From Streptomyces agglomeratus (GTDB lineage Bacteria > Actinomycetota > Actinomycetes > Streptomycetales > Streptomycetaceae), in assembly GCF_001746415.1 (NCBI RefSeq), contig NZ_MEHJ01000001.1, forward strand, positions 1,427,001-1,491,000: a stretch of DNA of 64,000 bases. Direction: 5' to 3'. Positions 24,523 through 34,475 of the stretch are shown in pieces; the stretch's first letter is position 1, and every line of letters begins with the position of its first letter. The translations under genes and the position numbers were made by a program. A model generated the notes under the pieces. It was not told the origin of the DNA and did not search any database. It worked only from the letters and a program-made list of their open reading frames with translations.

Positions 24523-25251
24523 ATGACGACGGACACCGACGAGCCGACGCTCACGGTAGACGAGCTGGCCGCACGGGCCGGGGTCACGGTGCGTACGGTC
24601 CGCTTCTACAGCACCCGAGGGCTCCTGCCGCCGCCCGTCATCGGACCCCGCCGCGTCGGCCACTACGGTCCCGCCCACCTGTCGCGGCTGGCGCTCATCG
24701 AGGAACTCCAGCACCACGGCATGACGCTCGCGGCGATCGAGCGCTACCTGGAGCAGTTGCCGGCCGATCTGAGCGCCCATGACCTGGCGATACACCGTGC
24801 GCTGGTGGCGAGTTGGGTGCCGGACTCGGCGGAGGACGCGACACGGGCGGAGCTGGAGCGCCGGGCGGGCCGTGCGCTGTCGGAGGAGGACATCGACCGG
24901 CTCGCCGCGATGGAGGTCCTGGAGCGGGCGGACTCCCCCGACGCCTTCCGGGTCGACCCGGGCCTGCTGGCCCTCGGCGTACAGCTTCTCGGCGTGCCCA
25001 TAGCCCACGAGACGATCCTCGCCGCCCGCACGATTCTGCTGGAGCACACACGCTCGGCCGCGCACGCCCTGACGAACCTTTTCAAGGACGAGGTGTGGGG
25101 TCCGTACCGCGAGCGCGAGTCGGATCCCGAGCATGTGAAAGCGATGAAGTCGCTGTCGGCGCACATGCAGCCGATGGTGGTGCAGGCACTGGTAACGGCA
25201 TTCCAGCGCTCGCTGAAGGAAGAGCTGCGGGCGGCGTTCACCGCGGAGTGA
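24523..25251 (+). CDS. MerR family transcriptional regulator
   Basis: A 242-aa MerR-type regulator. Winged helix at residues 9-80: LTVDELAARAGVTVRTVRFYSTRGLLPPP, then GHYGPAHLSRLALIEELQHHGM, and the dimerisation helix AAIERYLEQLP. The C-terminal 150 residues are helical and lack Cys or His clusters, so a metal ligand is unlikely. It may sense an organic compound or protein. The promoter region shared with the macro-domain gene holds a loose dyad CAACA-N-TGTTG near 24455-24483. The gene converges on the fatty-acid operon with two hairpins between them. Confidence 0.88.
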   Translation: MTTDTDEPTLTVDELAARAGVTVRTVRFYSTRGLLPPPVIGPRRVGHYGPAHLSRLALIEELQHHGMTLAAIERYLEQLPADLSAHDLAIHRALVASWVPDSAEDATRAELERRAGRALSEEDIDRLAAMEVLERADSPDAFRVDPGLLALGVQLLGVPIAHETILAARTILLEHTRSAAHALTNLFKDEVWGPYRERESDPEHVKAMKSLSAHMQPMVVQALVTAFQRSLKEELRAAFTAE

Positions 25252-25259
25252 GGGCTGAG

Positions 25260-25300
25260 GGGCCGCCGCCGGGCGGGGAGCCCCCGGTCGGCGGCGGTCC
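25260..25300 (+). terminator. 12-bp stem hairpin after MerR gene
   Basis: GGGCCGCCGCCG-like arm at 25260-25271 pairs with 25289-25300 (one G-T wobble), loop 17 nt, starting 8 bp after the MerR stop. Confidence 0.6.
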
Positions 25301-25341
25301 TCGGCCCCGCACCATCCGGCGCCGCCCCTCACCGCCCCGCA

Positions 25342-25382
25342 CCGTCCGGCGCCGGCCCGCGCGAGGGACCGGCGCCGGACGG
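25342..25382 (-). terminator. 14-bp stem terminator of beta-oxidation operon
   Basis: CCGTCCGGCGCCGG (25342-25355) pairs perfectly with 25369-25382 around a 13-nt loop, 5 bp beyond the stop of the FadJ-like gene. A shorter near-copy, CCATCCGGCGCCG, lies at about 25311-25323. Confidence 0.7.
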
Positions 25383-25387
25383 CGGGA

Positions 25388-27562
25388 TCACGCGTCGCTG
25401 AACTTCTCGCCCCGCTCCGCCTTCTCCACCAGCAGCGCGGGCGGCGTGAAGCGCTCGCCGTACGTCGCCGCCAGTTCGCGCGCGCGGGCCACGAAGCCGG
25501 GCAGGCCGCCCTCGTACCCGTTGATGTACTGGATCGCGCCGCCCGTCCAGGCGGGGAAGCCGATGCCCATGATGGAGCCGATGTTGGCGTCGGTCACGGA
25601 AGTGAGTACGCCCTCCTCGAAGCAGCGCACGGTGTCCAGCGCCTCGGAGAAGAGCATCCGCTCCTTCATGTCGGCGAAGGGGATCTCCGCGCCGGGCTTC
25701 GCGAAGTGCTCGCGCAGGCCCGGCCACAGACGCGTGCGCTTCCCGTCCTCGCCGTACTCGTAGAAGCCCGCCCCGCCGCTCCTGCCCGTACGACCGAACT
25801 CGTCGACCATGCGGTCGATGACCGCGTCCGACGGGTGGCCCGGCCAGGTGCCGCCCGCTTCCTCGACCGCCCGCTTGGTCTCGTTGCGGATCTTGCGCGG
25901 GAGGGTGAGGGTCAGCTCGTCCATCAGGGAGAGGACCTTCGCGGGGTAGCCGGCCTGGGCCGCCGCCTGCTCGATGGACGCGGGCTCGATGCCCTCGCCG
26001 ACCATCGCGACGCCCTCATTGATGAACTGGCCGATGACGCGCGAGGTGAAGAAGCCGCGCGAGTCGTTGACGACGATCGGCGTCTTCTTGATCTGGCGTA
26101 CGAGGTCGAAGGCGCGGGCCAGCGCCTCGTCGCCCGTCCGCTCGCCCTTGATGATCTCGACGAGCGGCATCTTGTCGACGGGCGAGAAGAAGTGCAGGCC
26201 GATGAAGTCGACGGGGCGCGAGACACCTTCGGCAAGGCCGGTGATGGGCAGCGTGGAGGTGTTGGAGCACAGCAGCGCGTCCGGCTCCACGATGTCCTGG
26301 ATCTCCTGGAACACCTTGTGCTTGAGCGAGGTGTCCTCGAACACCGCCTCGATCACCGCGTCGCAGCCCGCCAGGTCGGCGGGGTCGGCGGTCGGCGTGA
26401 TGAGTGCCAACAGCGCGTCCCGCTTCGCCTCGGTCGTACGGCCGCGCGACAGGGCCTTGGCGAGCAGCTTCTCGGAGTACTCCTTGCCCCGGGCGGCGGC
26501 TTCGGCCGTCACGTCCTTGAGGACGACCTCGATGCCGGCGCGGGCGCAGGAGTACGCGATCCCCGCACCCATCATCCCGGCGCCGAGGACGGCGACCTTG
26601 CGGACGGGGCGGGGCTCGATGCCCTTGGGACGGTTGGCGCCGGAGTTGACGGCCTGGAGGTCGAAGAAGAACGCCTGGATCATGTTCTTGGCGATCTGCC
26701 CGGTGACCAGCTCGGTGAAGTACCGGGCCTCGATGGTCAGCGCGGTCTCGAAGTCGACCTGCGAGCCCTCGACGGCCGCCGCGAGGATGTTGCGCGGGGC
26801 CGGGTAGGGGGCGCCTGCCGTCTGCTTCTTGAGATTGGCCGGGAAGGCGGGCAGGTTCGCCGCGAAGCGGGGGCTGGCGGGGGTGCCGCCGGGGATCTTG
26901 TAACCCTTGACGTCCCAGGGCTGGTGCGATTCCGGGTTCGCGTCGATGAACGCGCGGGCCTTGGCCAGCATCTCGTCGGGCGTGGCGGCGACTTCGTGGA
27001 CCAGGCCGTTCTCCATGGCCCGCTGCGGGCTGTACTGGGTGCCCTGGAGCAGGACCTTGAGGAGCGCGTCCGCGATGCCCATGAGGCGTACCGTGCGGGT
27101 GACGCCGCCACCCGCGGGGAGCAGGCCGAGCGTGACCTCGGGCAGGCCGATCTTGGAGCCGGGCGCGTCGAGGGCGACACGGTGGTGGCAGGCGAGGGCG
27201 ATCTCGTAACCGCCGCCGAGGGCCGCCCCGTTGATGGCGGCGACGACGGGCTTGCCGAGGGTCTCGATGCGGCGCAGGGATGCCTTGATCGCCGTACCGG
27301 TGTCGAAGACCTGCTGGGCGTTCTCCGGACCGACCTTGATCATGTCCTTGAGGTCGCCCCCGGCGAAGAAGGTCTTCTTGGCGGAGGTGAAGACGATGCC
27401 GCGGATGGAGTCCTTCTCGGCCTCCGCACGGTCGGCGATGACGGCGATGGAGTCCTTGAACGCCTGGTTCATGGTGTTCGCGGACTGGTTGGGATCGTCG
27501 AGGACGAGGGTGACGACACCGGTCTCGTCCTGTTCCCAGCGGATGGTGGTGCTCTCGCTCAT
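25388..27562 (-). CDS. fadJ: Bifunctional enoyl-CoA hydratase/3-hydroxyacyl-CoA dehydrogenase
   Basis: A 724-aa multifunctional beta-oxidation enzyme. Crotonase domain (residues 1-290) with KKTFFAGGDLKDM and AINGAALGGGYEIALA (oxyanion hole) and the catalytic Glu region LPEVTLGLLPAGGG. NAD-binding domain (about 340-520) with VAVLGAGMMGAGIAYS, CSNTSTLPIT and GLHFFSPVDKMPLVEII (catalytic His). C-terminal helical domain to the end. It hydrates enoyl-CoA and oxidises 3-hydroxyacyl-CoA. It lies 35 bp after the thiolase gene, giving the usual pair of beta-oxidation activities. The ATG follows GGAGAAG. Confidence 0.93.
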   Translation of the reverse strand: MSESTTIRWEQDETGVVTLVLDDPNQSANTMNQAFKDSIAVIADRAEAEKDSIRGIVFTSAKKTFFAGGDLKDMIKVGPENAQQVFDTGTAIKASLRRIETLGKPVVAAINGAALGGGYEIALACHHRVALDAPGSKIGLPEVTLGLLPAGGGVTRTVRLMGIADALLKVLLQGTQYSPQRAMENGLVHEVAATPDEMLAKARAFIDANPESHQPWDVKGYKIPGGTPASPRFAANLPAFPANLKKQTAGAPYPAPRNILAAAVEGSQVDFETALTIEARYFTELVTGQIAKNMIQAFFFDLQAVNSGANRPKGIEPRPVRKVAVLGAGMMGAGIAYSCARAGIEVVLKDVTAEAAARGKEYSEKLLAKALSRGRTTEAKRDALLALITPTADPADLAGCDAVIEAVFEDTSLKHKVFQEIQDIVEPDALLCSNTSTLPITGLAEGVSRPVDFIGLHFFSPVDKMPLVEIIKGERTGDEALARAFDLVRQIKKTPIVVNDSRGFFTSRVIGQFINEGVAMVGEGIEPASIEQAAAQAGYPAKVLSLMDELTLTLPRKIRNETKRAVEEAGGTWPGHPSDAVIDRMVDEFGRTGRSGGAGFYEYGEDGKRTRLWPGLREHFAKPGAEIPFADMKERMLFSEALDTVRCFEEGVLTSVTDANIGSIMGIGFPAWTGGAIQYINGYEGGLPGFVARARELAATYGERFTPPALLVEKAERGEKFSDA

Positions 27563-27597
27563 GAGTTTTCTTCTCCGTAAGGGGTGGGACGGGACGG

Positions 27598-28812
<1,215 letters not shown>

Positions 28813-28884
28813 GACAGCAGCCTTTCGAGGGGTACTAACAGAAGTCGGCGATCAGGAGCCGGGCGGCATGACCCGGGCGGGGCT

Positions 28885-30027
28885 TCAGGCGAGGAGCGAA
28901 CGGCCGATGATCTCCTTCATGATCTCGGTCGTGCCGCCGTAGATCGTCTGGATGCGGCCGTCGGTGAAGGCCCTGGCGACGCGGTACTCGCTCATGTAGC
29001 CGTAGCCGCCGTGCAGTTGCAGGCAGCGGTCGGCGACCCGCTTCTGGAGTTCGGTGGCCCACCACTTGGCCATCGACGCGTGGACCGCGTCGAGTTCCCC
29101 GTTCGAGTGATCGACGATGCAGCGGTCGAGGAACGTACGGGTGACGGCGCACTCGGTGGCCATCTCCGCGATCTCGAAGCGGATGTGCTGGAGCTTCGAC
29201 AGCGGCCGCCCGAACGCCTCGCGCTCCTTGACGTACGTCGTGGTGATCTCCAGCAGGTACTCGGCGGCGGCGATCCCGGCGACCGCGATGCCCATGCGCT
29301 CCTGGGCGAGGTTGGTCATCAGGTGGACGAAGGCCCCGTTGAGCTCCCCGAGCAGGTTCTCCTTGGGGACGCGTACGTCGTTGAAGAACAGCTCGGCGGT
29401 GTCCTGGGACTTCTGGCCGATCTTGTCGAGGTTGCGCCCGCGCTCGAACCCTTCGGCGCCGCGCTCCACGACGAGCAGGGACAGGCCCTTGGCGCCGCCC
29501 TCGGGCGACGTCTTGGCGACGACGATCACCAGGTCGGCGAGGATGCCGTTGGAGATGAAGGTCTTCGAGCCGTTGAGCAGCCAGTGGTCGCCCCGGTCCT
29601 CGGCCGTCGTACGGATGCCCTGGAGGTCCGAGCCCGCGCCCGGCTCCGTCATCGCGATGGCGGTGATCGTCTCGCCGGTGCAGAACCCGGGCAGCCAGCG
29701 CCGCTTCTGCTCGTCGGTGGCGAGGCCGGTAAAGTACGGGCCGATGATGTCGTTGTGCAGGCCGAGGGCGAGCCCCGCGGCGCCCGCGCGGGTGAACTCC
29801 TCGGCGAGTACGGCGCTGTAGCGGAAGTCGGCGTTGCCGCCGCCCCCGTACTCCTCCGGTACGGCGAGTCCGAGCAGGCCCTGCCTGCCCGCCGCAAGCC
29901 ACGCCTCACGGCTGACGATGCCGTCCTTCTCCCACTGCTCGTAGTACGGCGTCACCTCCTTCGCCAGGAAGGTGCGCACCGTCTCCCGGAATGCCTCGTG
30001 CTCCACGGTGAAGATCTGACGCTTCAA
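28885..30027 (-). CDS. Acyl-CoA dehydrogenase
   Basis: A 380-aa flavin dehydrogenase of the acyl-CoA dehydrogenase family. Visible family motifs: AIAMTEPGAGSDLQGI and TFISNGILADLVIVV in the FAD/substrate region, EREAFGRPLSKLQHIRF, LQLHGGYGYMSEY and the C-terminal RIQTIYGGTTEIMKEIIGR, whose Glu is the likely catalytic base. It introduces the alpha-beta double bond, the first step of beta-oxidation. The TTG start has AGGAGG nine bases upstream. Second gene of the four-gene operon. Confidence 0.92.
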   Translation of the reverse strand: MKRQIFTVEHEAFRETVRTFLAKEVTPYYEQWEKDGIVSREAWLAAGRQGLLGLAVPEEYGGGGNADFRYSAVLAEEFTRAGAAGLALGLHNDIIGPYFTGLATDEQKRRWLPGFCTGETITAIAMTEPGAGSDLQGIRTTAEDRGDHWLLNGSKTFISNGILADLVIVVAKTSPEGGAKGLSLLVVERGAEGFERGRNLDKIGQKSQDTAELFFNDVRVPKENLLGELNGAFVHLMTNLAQERMGIAVAGIAAAEYLLEITTTYVKEREAFGRPLSKLQHIRFEIAEMATECAVTRTFLDRCIVDHSNGELDAVHASMAKWWATELQKRVADRCLQLHGGYGYMSEYRVARAFTDGRIQTIYGGTTEIMKEIIGRSLLA

Positions 30028-30073
30028 CTGACTCTGCCTCCTGGGTCCGGCCCTGATATTTCGGTCGGTTCCA

Positions 30074-31222
30074 TCAGCCGTCGCCGTCCTTGCCGATGGT
30101 CCTCGCGATGCTCGGTACGTCCCAGTCGCGCGCCACTTCGGCGGTGTCCGCGCCGGGCCGGGCGGGGCCGCCGCGCACGGTGCCCGGTGTGGCCGAGAAG
30201 CGCGGTGCGGGCGCGGGCTGGGTGATGCCGCTGTGAGTGAGGAAGGTGGAGCGGGCGGCGAGGTGCGGGTGGGAGGGGGCCTCGCCCAGGGAGAGGACAG
30301 GAGCGACGCAGGCGTCCGAGTCCTCGAACACGGCGGTCCACTCGTCGCGGGTCCTCGTCCTGAAGCGGGCGGCGATCGACTCGCGCAGTTCGCCCCAGCG
30401 CGCCATGTCGCGGCGGGCGTCGGCCGCGCTCTCCTCCAGCCCCAGCAGCCGTGTGAACTCGGCGTAGAACTGCTGCTCCAGCGCGCCCACGGCCATGTAC
30501 TGGCCGTCGGACGTCTCGTAGGTGCCGTAGAAGGGGCAGCCGCCGTCGAGCAGGTTCGATCCGCGCCGGTCCTGCCAGCCGCCGGCGGCCAGCATGCCGT
30601 GGATCATCGTGGCGAGGTGGGCGGCGCCGTCCACGATGGCGGCGTCGACGACCTGGCCGGCGCCGCCCTCGGAACGGGCGTGCTGAAGGGCGGCGAGGAC
30701 GCCGATGACGAGGTACAGCGAGCCGCCCGCGTAGTCGCCGACGAGGTTCGCGGGGACGGTGGGCGGCTCGTCGGGCCTGCCGAACATGCCGAGGGTGCCG
30801 GTGAGGGCGATGTACGCGATGTCGTGCCCGGCGCGCCGGGCGAGCGGCCCGTCCTGGCCCCAGCCGGTCATCCGCCCGTACACGAGACGCGGGTTGCGGG
30901 CCAGGCAGGCGTCGGGGCCGACACCGAGGCGCTCGGCCACACCGGGACGGTAGCCCTCGATGAGTACGTCGGCGCGCTCGGCCAGGTCGATGACCTGGGC
31001 CGGTCCGTCCGCCGCCTTGAGGTCGACGATCACCGAGCGCTTGTTGCGGTTGGTGAGGTCGTACGCCGGATCGATGCCCAGCCCCGCGCCACCGGGACGG
31101 TCCACGCGCACCACGTCGGCGCCGAGGTCGGCGAGGAGCATGGCGGCGAACGGGCCGGGACCGATGCCCGCCAGTTCCACCACGCGCACTCCGGCGAGCG
31201 GGCCGTTCCCTGTCCCTGCCAT
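30074..31222 (-). CDS. CaiB/BaiF CoA-transferase family protein
   Basis: A 382-aa class III CoA-transferase or alpha-methylacyl-CoA racemase-like protein. N-terminal LAGVRVVELAGIGPGPFAAM, LADLGADVVRVDRPGG, NRNKRSVIVDLK, the conserved GHDIAYIALTGTL block containing the probable catalytic Asp region, and VGDYAGGSLYLVIGVLAALQ. Racemases of this family allow degradation of branched acyl-CoAs; transferases swap CoA between acids. As first gene of a beta-oxidation operon either role fits. ATG at 31222 follows GGGGG; 29 further in-frame residues upstream read through the promoter dyad and are rejected. Confidence 0.88.
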   Translation of the reverse strand: MAGTGNGPLAGVRVVELAGIGPGPFAAMLLADLGADVVRVDRPGGAGLGIDPAYDLTNRNKRSVIVDLKAADGPAQVIDLAERADVLIEGYRPGVAERLGVGPDACLARNPRLVYGRMTGWGQDGPLARRAGHDIAYIALTGTLGMFGRPDEPPTVPANLVGDYAGGSLYLVIGVLAALQHARSEGGAGQVVDAAIVDGAAHLATMIHGMLAAGGWQDRRGSNLLDGGCPFYGTYETSDGQYMAVGALEQQFYAEFTRLLGLEESAADARRDMARWGELRESIAARFRTRTRDEWTAVFEDSDACVAPVLSLGEAPSHPHLAARSTFLTHSGITQPAPAPRFSATPGTVRGGPARPGADTAEVARDWDVPSIARTIGKDGDG

Positions 31223-31247
31223 CAAGCCCCCAGCGATGTGACACAAC

Positions 31248-31260
31248 TGATGTAACATCA
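31248..31260. promoter_or_regulatory. TGATGT-A-ACATCA operator candidate
   Basis: A perfect 6+1+6 palindrome 26 bp upstream of the CoA-transferase ATG, between it and the divergent dehydrogenase gene. Its position at the head of the beta-oxidation operon suggests a TetR- or GntR-type fatty-acid regulator; none is encoded next to it. Confidence 0.5.
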
Positions 31261-31354
31261 ATGATGCTAAGAACGTGTTCCACTCAGCACAAGCCCTTGG
31301 GGCGAGCAAGCGCTTAGTTCTTTTTACCGGTGTTCACCGCTACCCTCTGCCCCC

Positions 31355-32566
31355 ATGACCGAGACCGTTCAAGGCAGTGGCGCGGGCAGCGCGGAGCGCC
31401 CGTACGACATCGTGCTCTTCGGGGCGACAGGCTTCGTCGGGGAGCTGACCGCGCGCTACCTCGCGGCGCACGCACCCGCCGACTGCCGATGGGCGATCGC
31501 CGGGCGCAACCGGGCGAAACTGGAGAAGCTGCGCGAGCGGCTCATCTCGGTCAATCCGGCCTGCGCGACCCTGCCCGTCCTGCGGGCCGACGCGGCCGAC
31601 CCGGGCTCCTTGCGCGCCCTCGCCGCCGGCACCCGTGTCGTGGCGACGACCGTCGGACCCTATGTCTGGTACGGCGAGGGGCTCGTCGCGGCCTGCGCCG
31701 ACGCGGGCACGGACTACGCGGATCTGTCGGGCGAGCCGGAGTTCGCCGACCGGATGTATCTGGCGCACGACGCGCGGGCCCGCGAGACCGGGGCGCGGAT
31801 TCTGCACGCGTGCGGCTTCGACTCGGTCCCGCACGACCTCGGTGTGTACTTCACGGTCCAGCAGCTGCCGGAGGGCATACCCCTGCGCGTCGACGGATAC
31901 GTACGGTCGAACGCGATGTTCTCGGGCGGTACGTTCGCGTCCGCGATGACCGCTTTCGGGCGCGGCCGGCAGACGCTGCGGGCCGCGAAGGAACGGCGGC
32001 TGTCCGAGCCGAGGCTGGTGGGGCGGCGGGCGCGGGCACCGATCGGCGCACCGCGACGCAGCCGCGAGACGGGGACCTGGGCACTGCCGCTGCCGACCAT
32101 TGATCCGCAGGTGGTGGCACGTTCGGCGGCCGCGCTGGAGCGGTACGGGCCAGACTTCCGCTACCGGCACTACGCGGCGGTGAAGTGGCTTCCGGTGGCG
32201 GCCGGCGGGGTCGCGGCGGTGGGGGCCGCGTTCGGGCTGGCCCAGATTCCGGCGGCCCGCGCGTGGCTGATGAGCCGGTACACGGCGGGCTCGGGCCCCG
32301 ACGAGGAGCGCCGGGCGCGGAGCTGGTTCTCGGTGCGCTTCGTCGGCGAGGGCGGCGGGCGCCGGGTGTTCACCGAGGTGTCGGGAGGCGACCCCGGTTA
32401 CGACGAGACGGCGAAGATCCTGGCCGAGTCGGTACTCTGCCTGGCCTTCGACGAGCTGCCCAGGACGTCGGGTCAGGTGACCACGGCGGCGGCGATGGGC
32501 GACGCACTGCTGGAGCGACTGGTGGCGGCCGGCCTGCGGTTCCGCGTGGCGGCCGTGCGGGAGTGA
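31355..32566 (+). CDS. Saccharopine dehydrogenase-like / trans-acting enoyl reductase family protein
   Basis: A 403-aa NAD(P)-binding protein. Rossmann start YDIVLFGATGFVGELTARYL, then WAIAGRNRAKLEKL, TVGPYVWYGEGLVAACADAGTDYADLSGE and HACGFDSVPHDLG, the signature of saccharopine-dehydrogenase-like proteins that include the mycobacterial trans-acting enoyl reductases. A hydrophobic stretch near residue 290 may be a membrane anchor. Substrate unknown. No Shine-Dalgarno is visible; a TACCCT hexamer ends 8 bp before the ATG, so the mRNA may be leaderless. Divergent from the beta-oxidation operon, which hints at a lipid role. Confidence 0.82.
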   Translation: MTETVQGSGAGSAERPYDIVLFGATGFVGELTARYLAAHAPADCRWAIAGRNRAKLEKLRERLISVNPACATLPVLRADAADPGSLRALAAGTRVVATTVGPYVWYGEGLVAACADAGTDYADLSGEPEFADRMYLAHDARARETGARILHACGFDSVPHDLGVYFTVQQLPEGIPLRVDGYVRSNAMFSGGTFASAMTAFGRGRQTLRAAKERRLSEPRLVGRRARAPIGAPRRSRETGTWALPLPTIDPQVVARSAAALERYGPDFRYRHYAAVKWLPVAAGGVAAVGAAFGLAQIPAARAWLMSRYTAGSGPDEERRARSWFSVRFVGEGGGRRVFTEVSGGDPGYDETAKILAESVLCLAFDELPRTSGQVTTAAAMGDALLERLVAAGLRFRVAAVRE

Positions 32567-32585
32567 GGCGCGCGGGTCGCGTGCG

Positions 32586-32768
32586 TCAGCCGGAGAACCA
32601 GCCCGCCAGGGTGTAGATCATCCCGCCGGTCCAGCCGAGCGCGGCCAGGCCGCCGACCAGGATGACCATGTTCGTACGGCGGCCCGCACGGTGGACGGTG
32701 ACGGATTCGGCCGCCGGCCTGGGGGTCCTGGGGTGAGTGGGGTGCTCCGGGTGCGTGTATGCGGTCAT
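32586..32768 (-). CDS. Small single-pass membrane protein
   Basis: A 60-residue protein with a His/Pro-rich N-terminus, a basic patch (HRAGRRTN) and one transmembrane helix (MVILVGGLAALGWTGGMIYTL, split here at residues about 34-54) followed by AGWFSG. Length and charge pattern predict a cytoplasmic N-terminus. Convergent with the preceding dehydrogenase gene (19 bp). No function can be given; a small conserved membrane protein is the best reading. Confidence 0.5.
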   Translation of the reverse strand: MTAYTHPEHPTHPRTPRPAAESVTVHRAGRRTNMVILVGGLAALGWTGGMIYTLAGWFSG

Positions 32769-32819
32769 ACGATCACTCTGTCCGATTACGGCAGTTCAAA
32801 CATCCGTACAGATACTCAG

Positions 32820-33521
32820 TTACGTGGTTGTGCCGAAACCGGTGCCAATCGCCTCGTGCAGGGCGCGCCGGCACAGGGTGTCCGCAGCGCGCGTCGACTC
32901 CGGGAGCCGGAAGGCGGGCGCCAGGCGCAGGGCGTGCGCGCACGCGTTGTCCAGGCTCACGCGGTGGCCGACGGAGACGAAGACCGGCTTCACCCCGTCC
33001 TGGGTGCGCAGCGCGCGTCCCACTTCCTCTCCCGTCCCGTCGAGCAGGGGCGACACGGCGCCGCGGTGGTGGTCCGGCTGCTCGTACGTGAAGGTGAAGG
33101 GGTTCTTGGCCACGCCCATGGCCGCGAGGCCCGTCACGACGCCGAGGTGGCTGGCCAGGCCGAAGCGGCGCGGGTGAGCCTGCCCGTATCCGTCGCAGAC
33201 GACCAGCCCCGGGTCCGTCGTCAGGGATTCGAGGGCGGCGACGACCGTCGGCAGCTCCCGGAAGGCGAGCAGCCCGGGAACGTACGGAAAGGCGACGCGG
33301 CCGACGGCCGTGGCCTCCTCCACGACGGCGAGCGTCGCGGCGTCGATGACCACGGCCGCCGCGGCCACCAGATCGCGCTCGTCGTCGTATGCCACGTCCA
33401 CGCCCGTGACGAAACCGGTTCCCGGGGGCGGGCCGGGCTCGTCGAGCACGACGCGCGTGCGCAATTCGTCCTGGATCGCGCAGGCTTCGGCTTCGTCGGC
33501 GGGAGTGCGCAGGCTCTTCAT
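32820..33521 (-). CDS. nfi: Endonuclease V (deoxyinosine endonuclease)
   Basis: A 233-aa endonuclease V. Catalytic acidic residues align: Asp in VTGVDVAY, Glu in YVPGLLAFRE, Asp in VVCDGYGQAHPRRFGLASHLG; the conserved Lys in MGVAKNPF and His near GHRVSLDNA are also present. It nicks DNA (or RNA) next to deaminated adenine, starting inosine repair. Length is normal. ATG at 33521 chosen; an in-frame ATG 12 codons upstream overlaps the divergent YciI gene. Divergent start sites lie only about 35 bp apart. Confidence 0.9.
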   Translation of the reverse strand: MKSLRTPADEAEACAIQDELRTRVVLDEPGPPPGTGFVTGVDVAYDDERDLVAAAAVVIDAATLAVVEEATAVGRVAFPYVPGLLAFRELPTVVAALESLTTDPGLVVCDGYGQAHPRRFGLASHLGVVTGLAAMGVAKNPFTFTYEQPDHHRGAVSPLLDGTGEEVGRALRTQDGVKPVFVSVGHRVSLDNACAHALRLAPAFRLPESTRAADTLCRRALHEAIGTGFGTTT

Positions 33522-33555
33522 AGTGATCAAAAGGGTACGGGGTAGCCTGGCGATC

Positions 33556-33855
33556 ATGTTCGTAATGGAGTTGACCTACACCGCACCCGTCGAGCGCGTC
33601 GACGAGTTGCTGCAAGCGCACGTGGAGTGGCTGGACGCGCAGTACGAGGCGGGTGTTTTCATCGCCTCGGGGCGCAAGCAGCCGCGTGACGGCGGCGTGA
33701 TCCTTGCCGTCGCGGACGACCGGGCCCGGATCGAGGAGATCGCGGCCGCCGATCCGTTCACGGTGGCGGGCGTCTGCGCGTACCGGATCACGGAGTTCGT
33801 GGCGACCAAGACCGCGCCCGCACTCGCCCCGTACCGCCAGCAGCTTCCGGCGTAG
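33556..33855 (+). CDS. YciI family protein
   Basis: A 99-aa YciI/YCII-related protein with the ferredoxin-like alpha-beta fold: MELTYTAPVERVDELLQAHVEWLDAQYEAGVFIASGR (beta-alpha-beta), the conserved DGGVILAVADDRARIEEIAAADPF block and its catalytic-type His/Asp pattern (HVEWLD, DPF). Homologues have weak hydrolase or dehalogenase-like roles; the function is unknown. A second in-frame ATG three codons in is also possible. Divergent from endonuclease V. Confidence 0.85.
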   Translation: MFVMELTYTAPVERVDELLQAHVEWLDAQYEAGVFIASGRKQPRDGGVILAVADDRARIEEIAAADPFTVAGVCAYRITEFVATKTAPALAPYRQQLPA

Positions 33856-33890
33856 GGGGCGCGGCGCAGGGGCGGGCGCGTGGCGCCGCC

Positions 33891-34394
33891 CTAGCCCTGC
33901 GTCACCTTCGCCACGAAGGCGTCCAGGTTCGCGAGCGTGCGCGCGATCCGCTCGTCCTGGGTCAGGCTCTCCTCGTACCGGCCGCTGCGCAGCTTGGGCT
34001 GCCGCTTGCCCCGTACGTACAGGGAGCAGGCGAGGTCGGCGCAGACGTAGATGCCGACCGTGTTGCCCGCGCGGCCCCGGGCGCCCGCCAGAGGGGCCGC
34101 GAGAAGGGTGACGCCGGAGGAGGCGTGCCCGGTGAGGCAGAGCTGGCAGAGGCTGGACTTCACCGCGCTGGTGCGGGTCGCGCCGGGCACCCGCAGGGTC
34201 ATCCCGAGCGGTCCGTCCGGGCGCGGCAGGACGAGATGCGCGCGCAGCGGCGCGCCCGGATCGACCCAGCCGAGGAAGTCCAGGTCGCCCCAGGGCAGTT
34301 CGGCGAAGTCGAGCGGCAGTTTCAGGCGCGACGCCTCGCCCTTGGTGCAGTTCACGAAGGACGAGCGGATCTGGTTCTCACTGAGCGGTTCCAC
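33891..34394 (-). CDS. FBP domain (treble-clef zinc finger) protein
   Basis: A 167-aa protein of the actinobacterial FBP family. A conserved N-terminal part (MEPLSENQIRSSFVNCTKGE) is followed by the treble-clef zinc finger with SSLCQLCLTGH and YVCADLACSLYVRG supplying four Cys. The C-terminal region matches elongation-factor-G-binding-type domains named FBP. Role unknown, possibly ribosome- or translation-related by homology to fusidic-acid-resistance FusB-type proteins; that is inference. No operon partner; ends near the YciI stop in convergence. Confidence 0.8.
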   Translation of the reverse strand: MEPLSENQIRSSFVNCTKGEASRLKLPLDFAELPWGDLDFLGWVDPGAPLRAHLVLPRPDGPLGMTLRVPGATRTSAVKSSLCQLCLTGHASSGVTLLAAPLAGARGRAGNTVGIYVCADLACSLYVRGKRQPKLRSGRYEESLTQDERIARTLANLDAFVAKVTQG

Positions 34395-34475
34395 GGGCGT
34401 CGACCGTACGGGCAGTCCGCCGCACCCGCATCCGATTATCCCGGCGTATCCCGGCGCGCGGGGGCCGCTCGGGGG

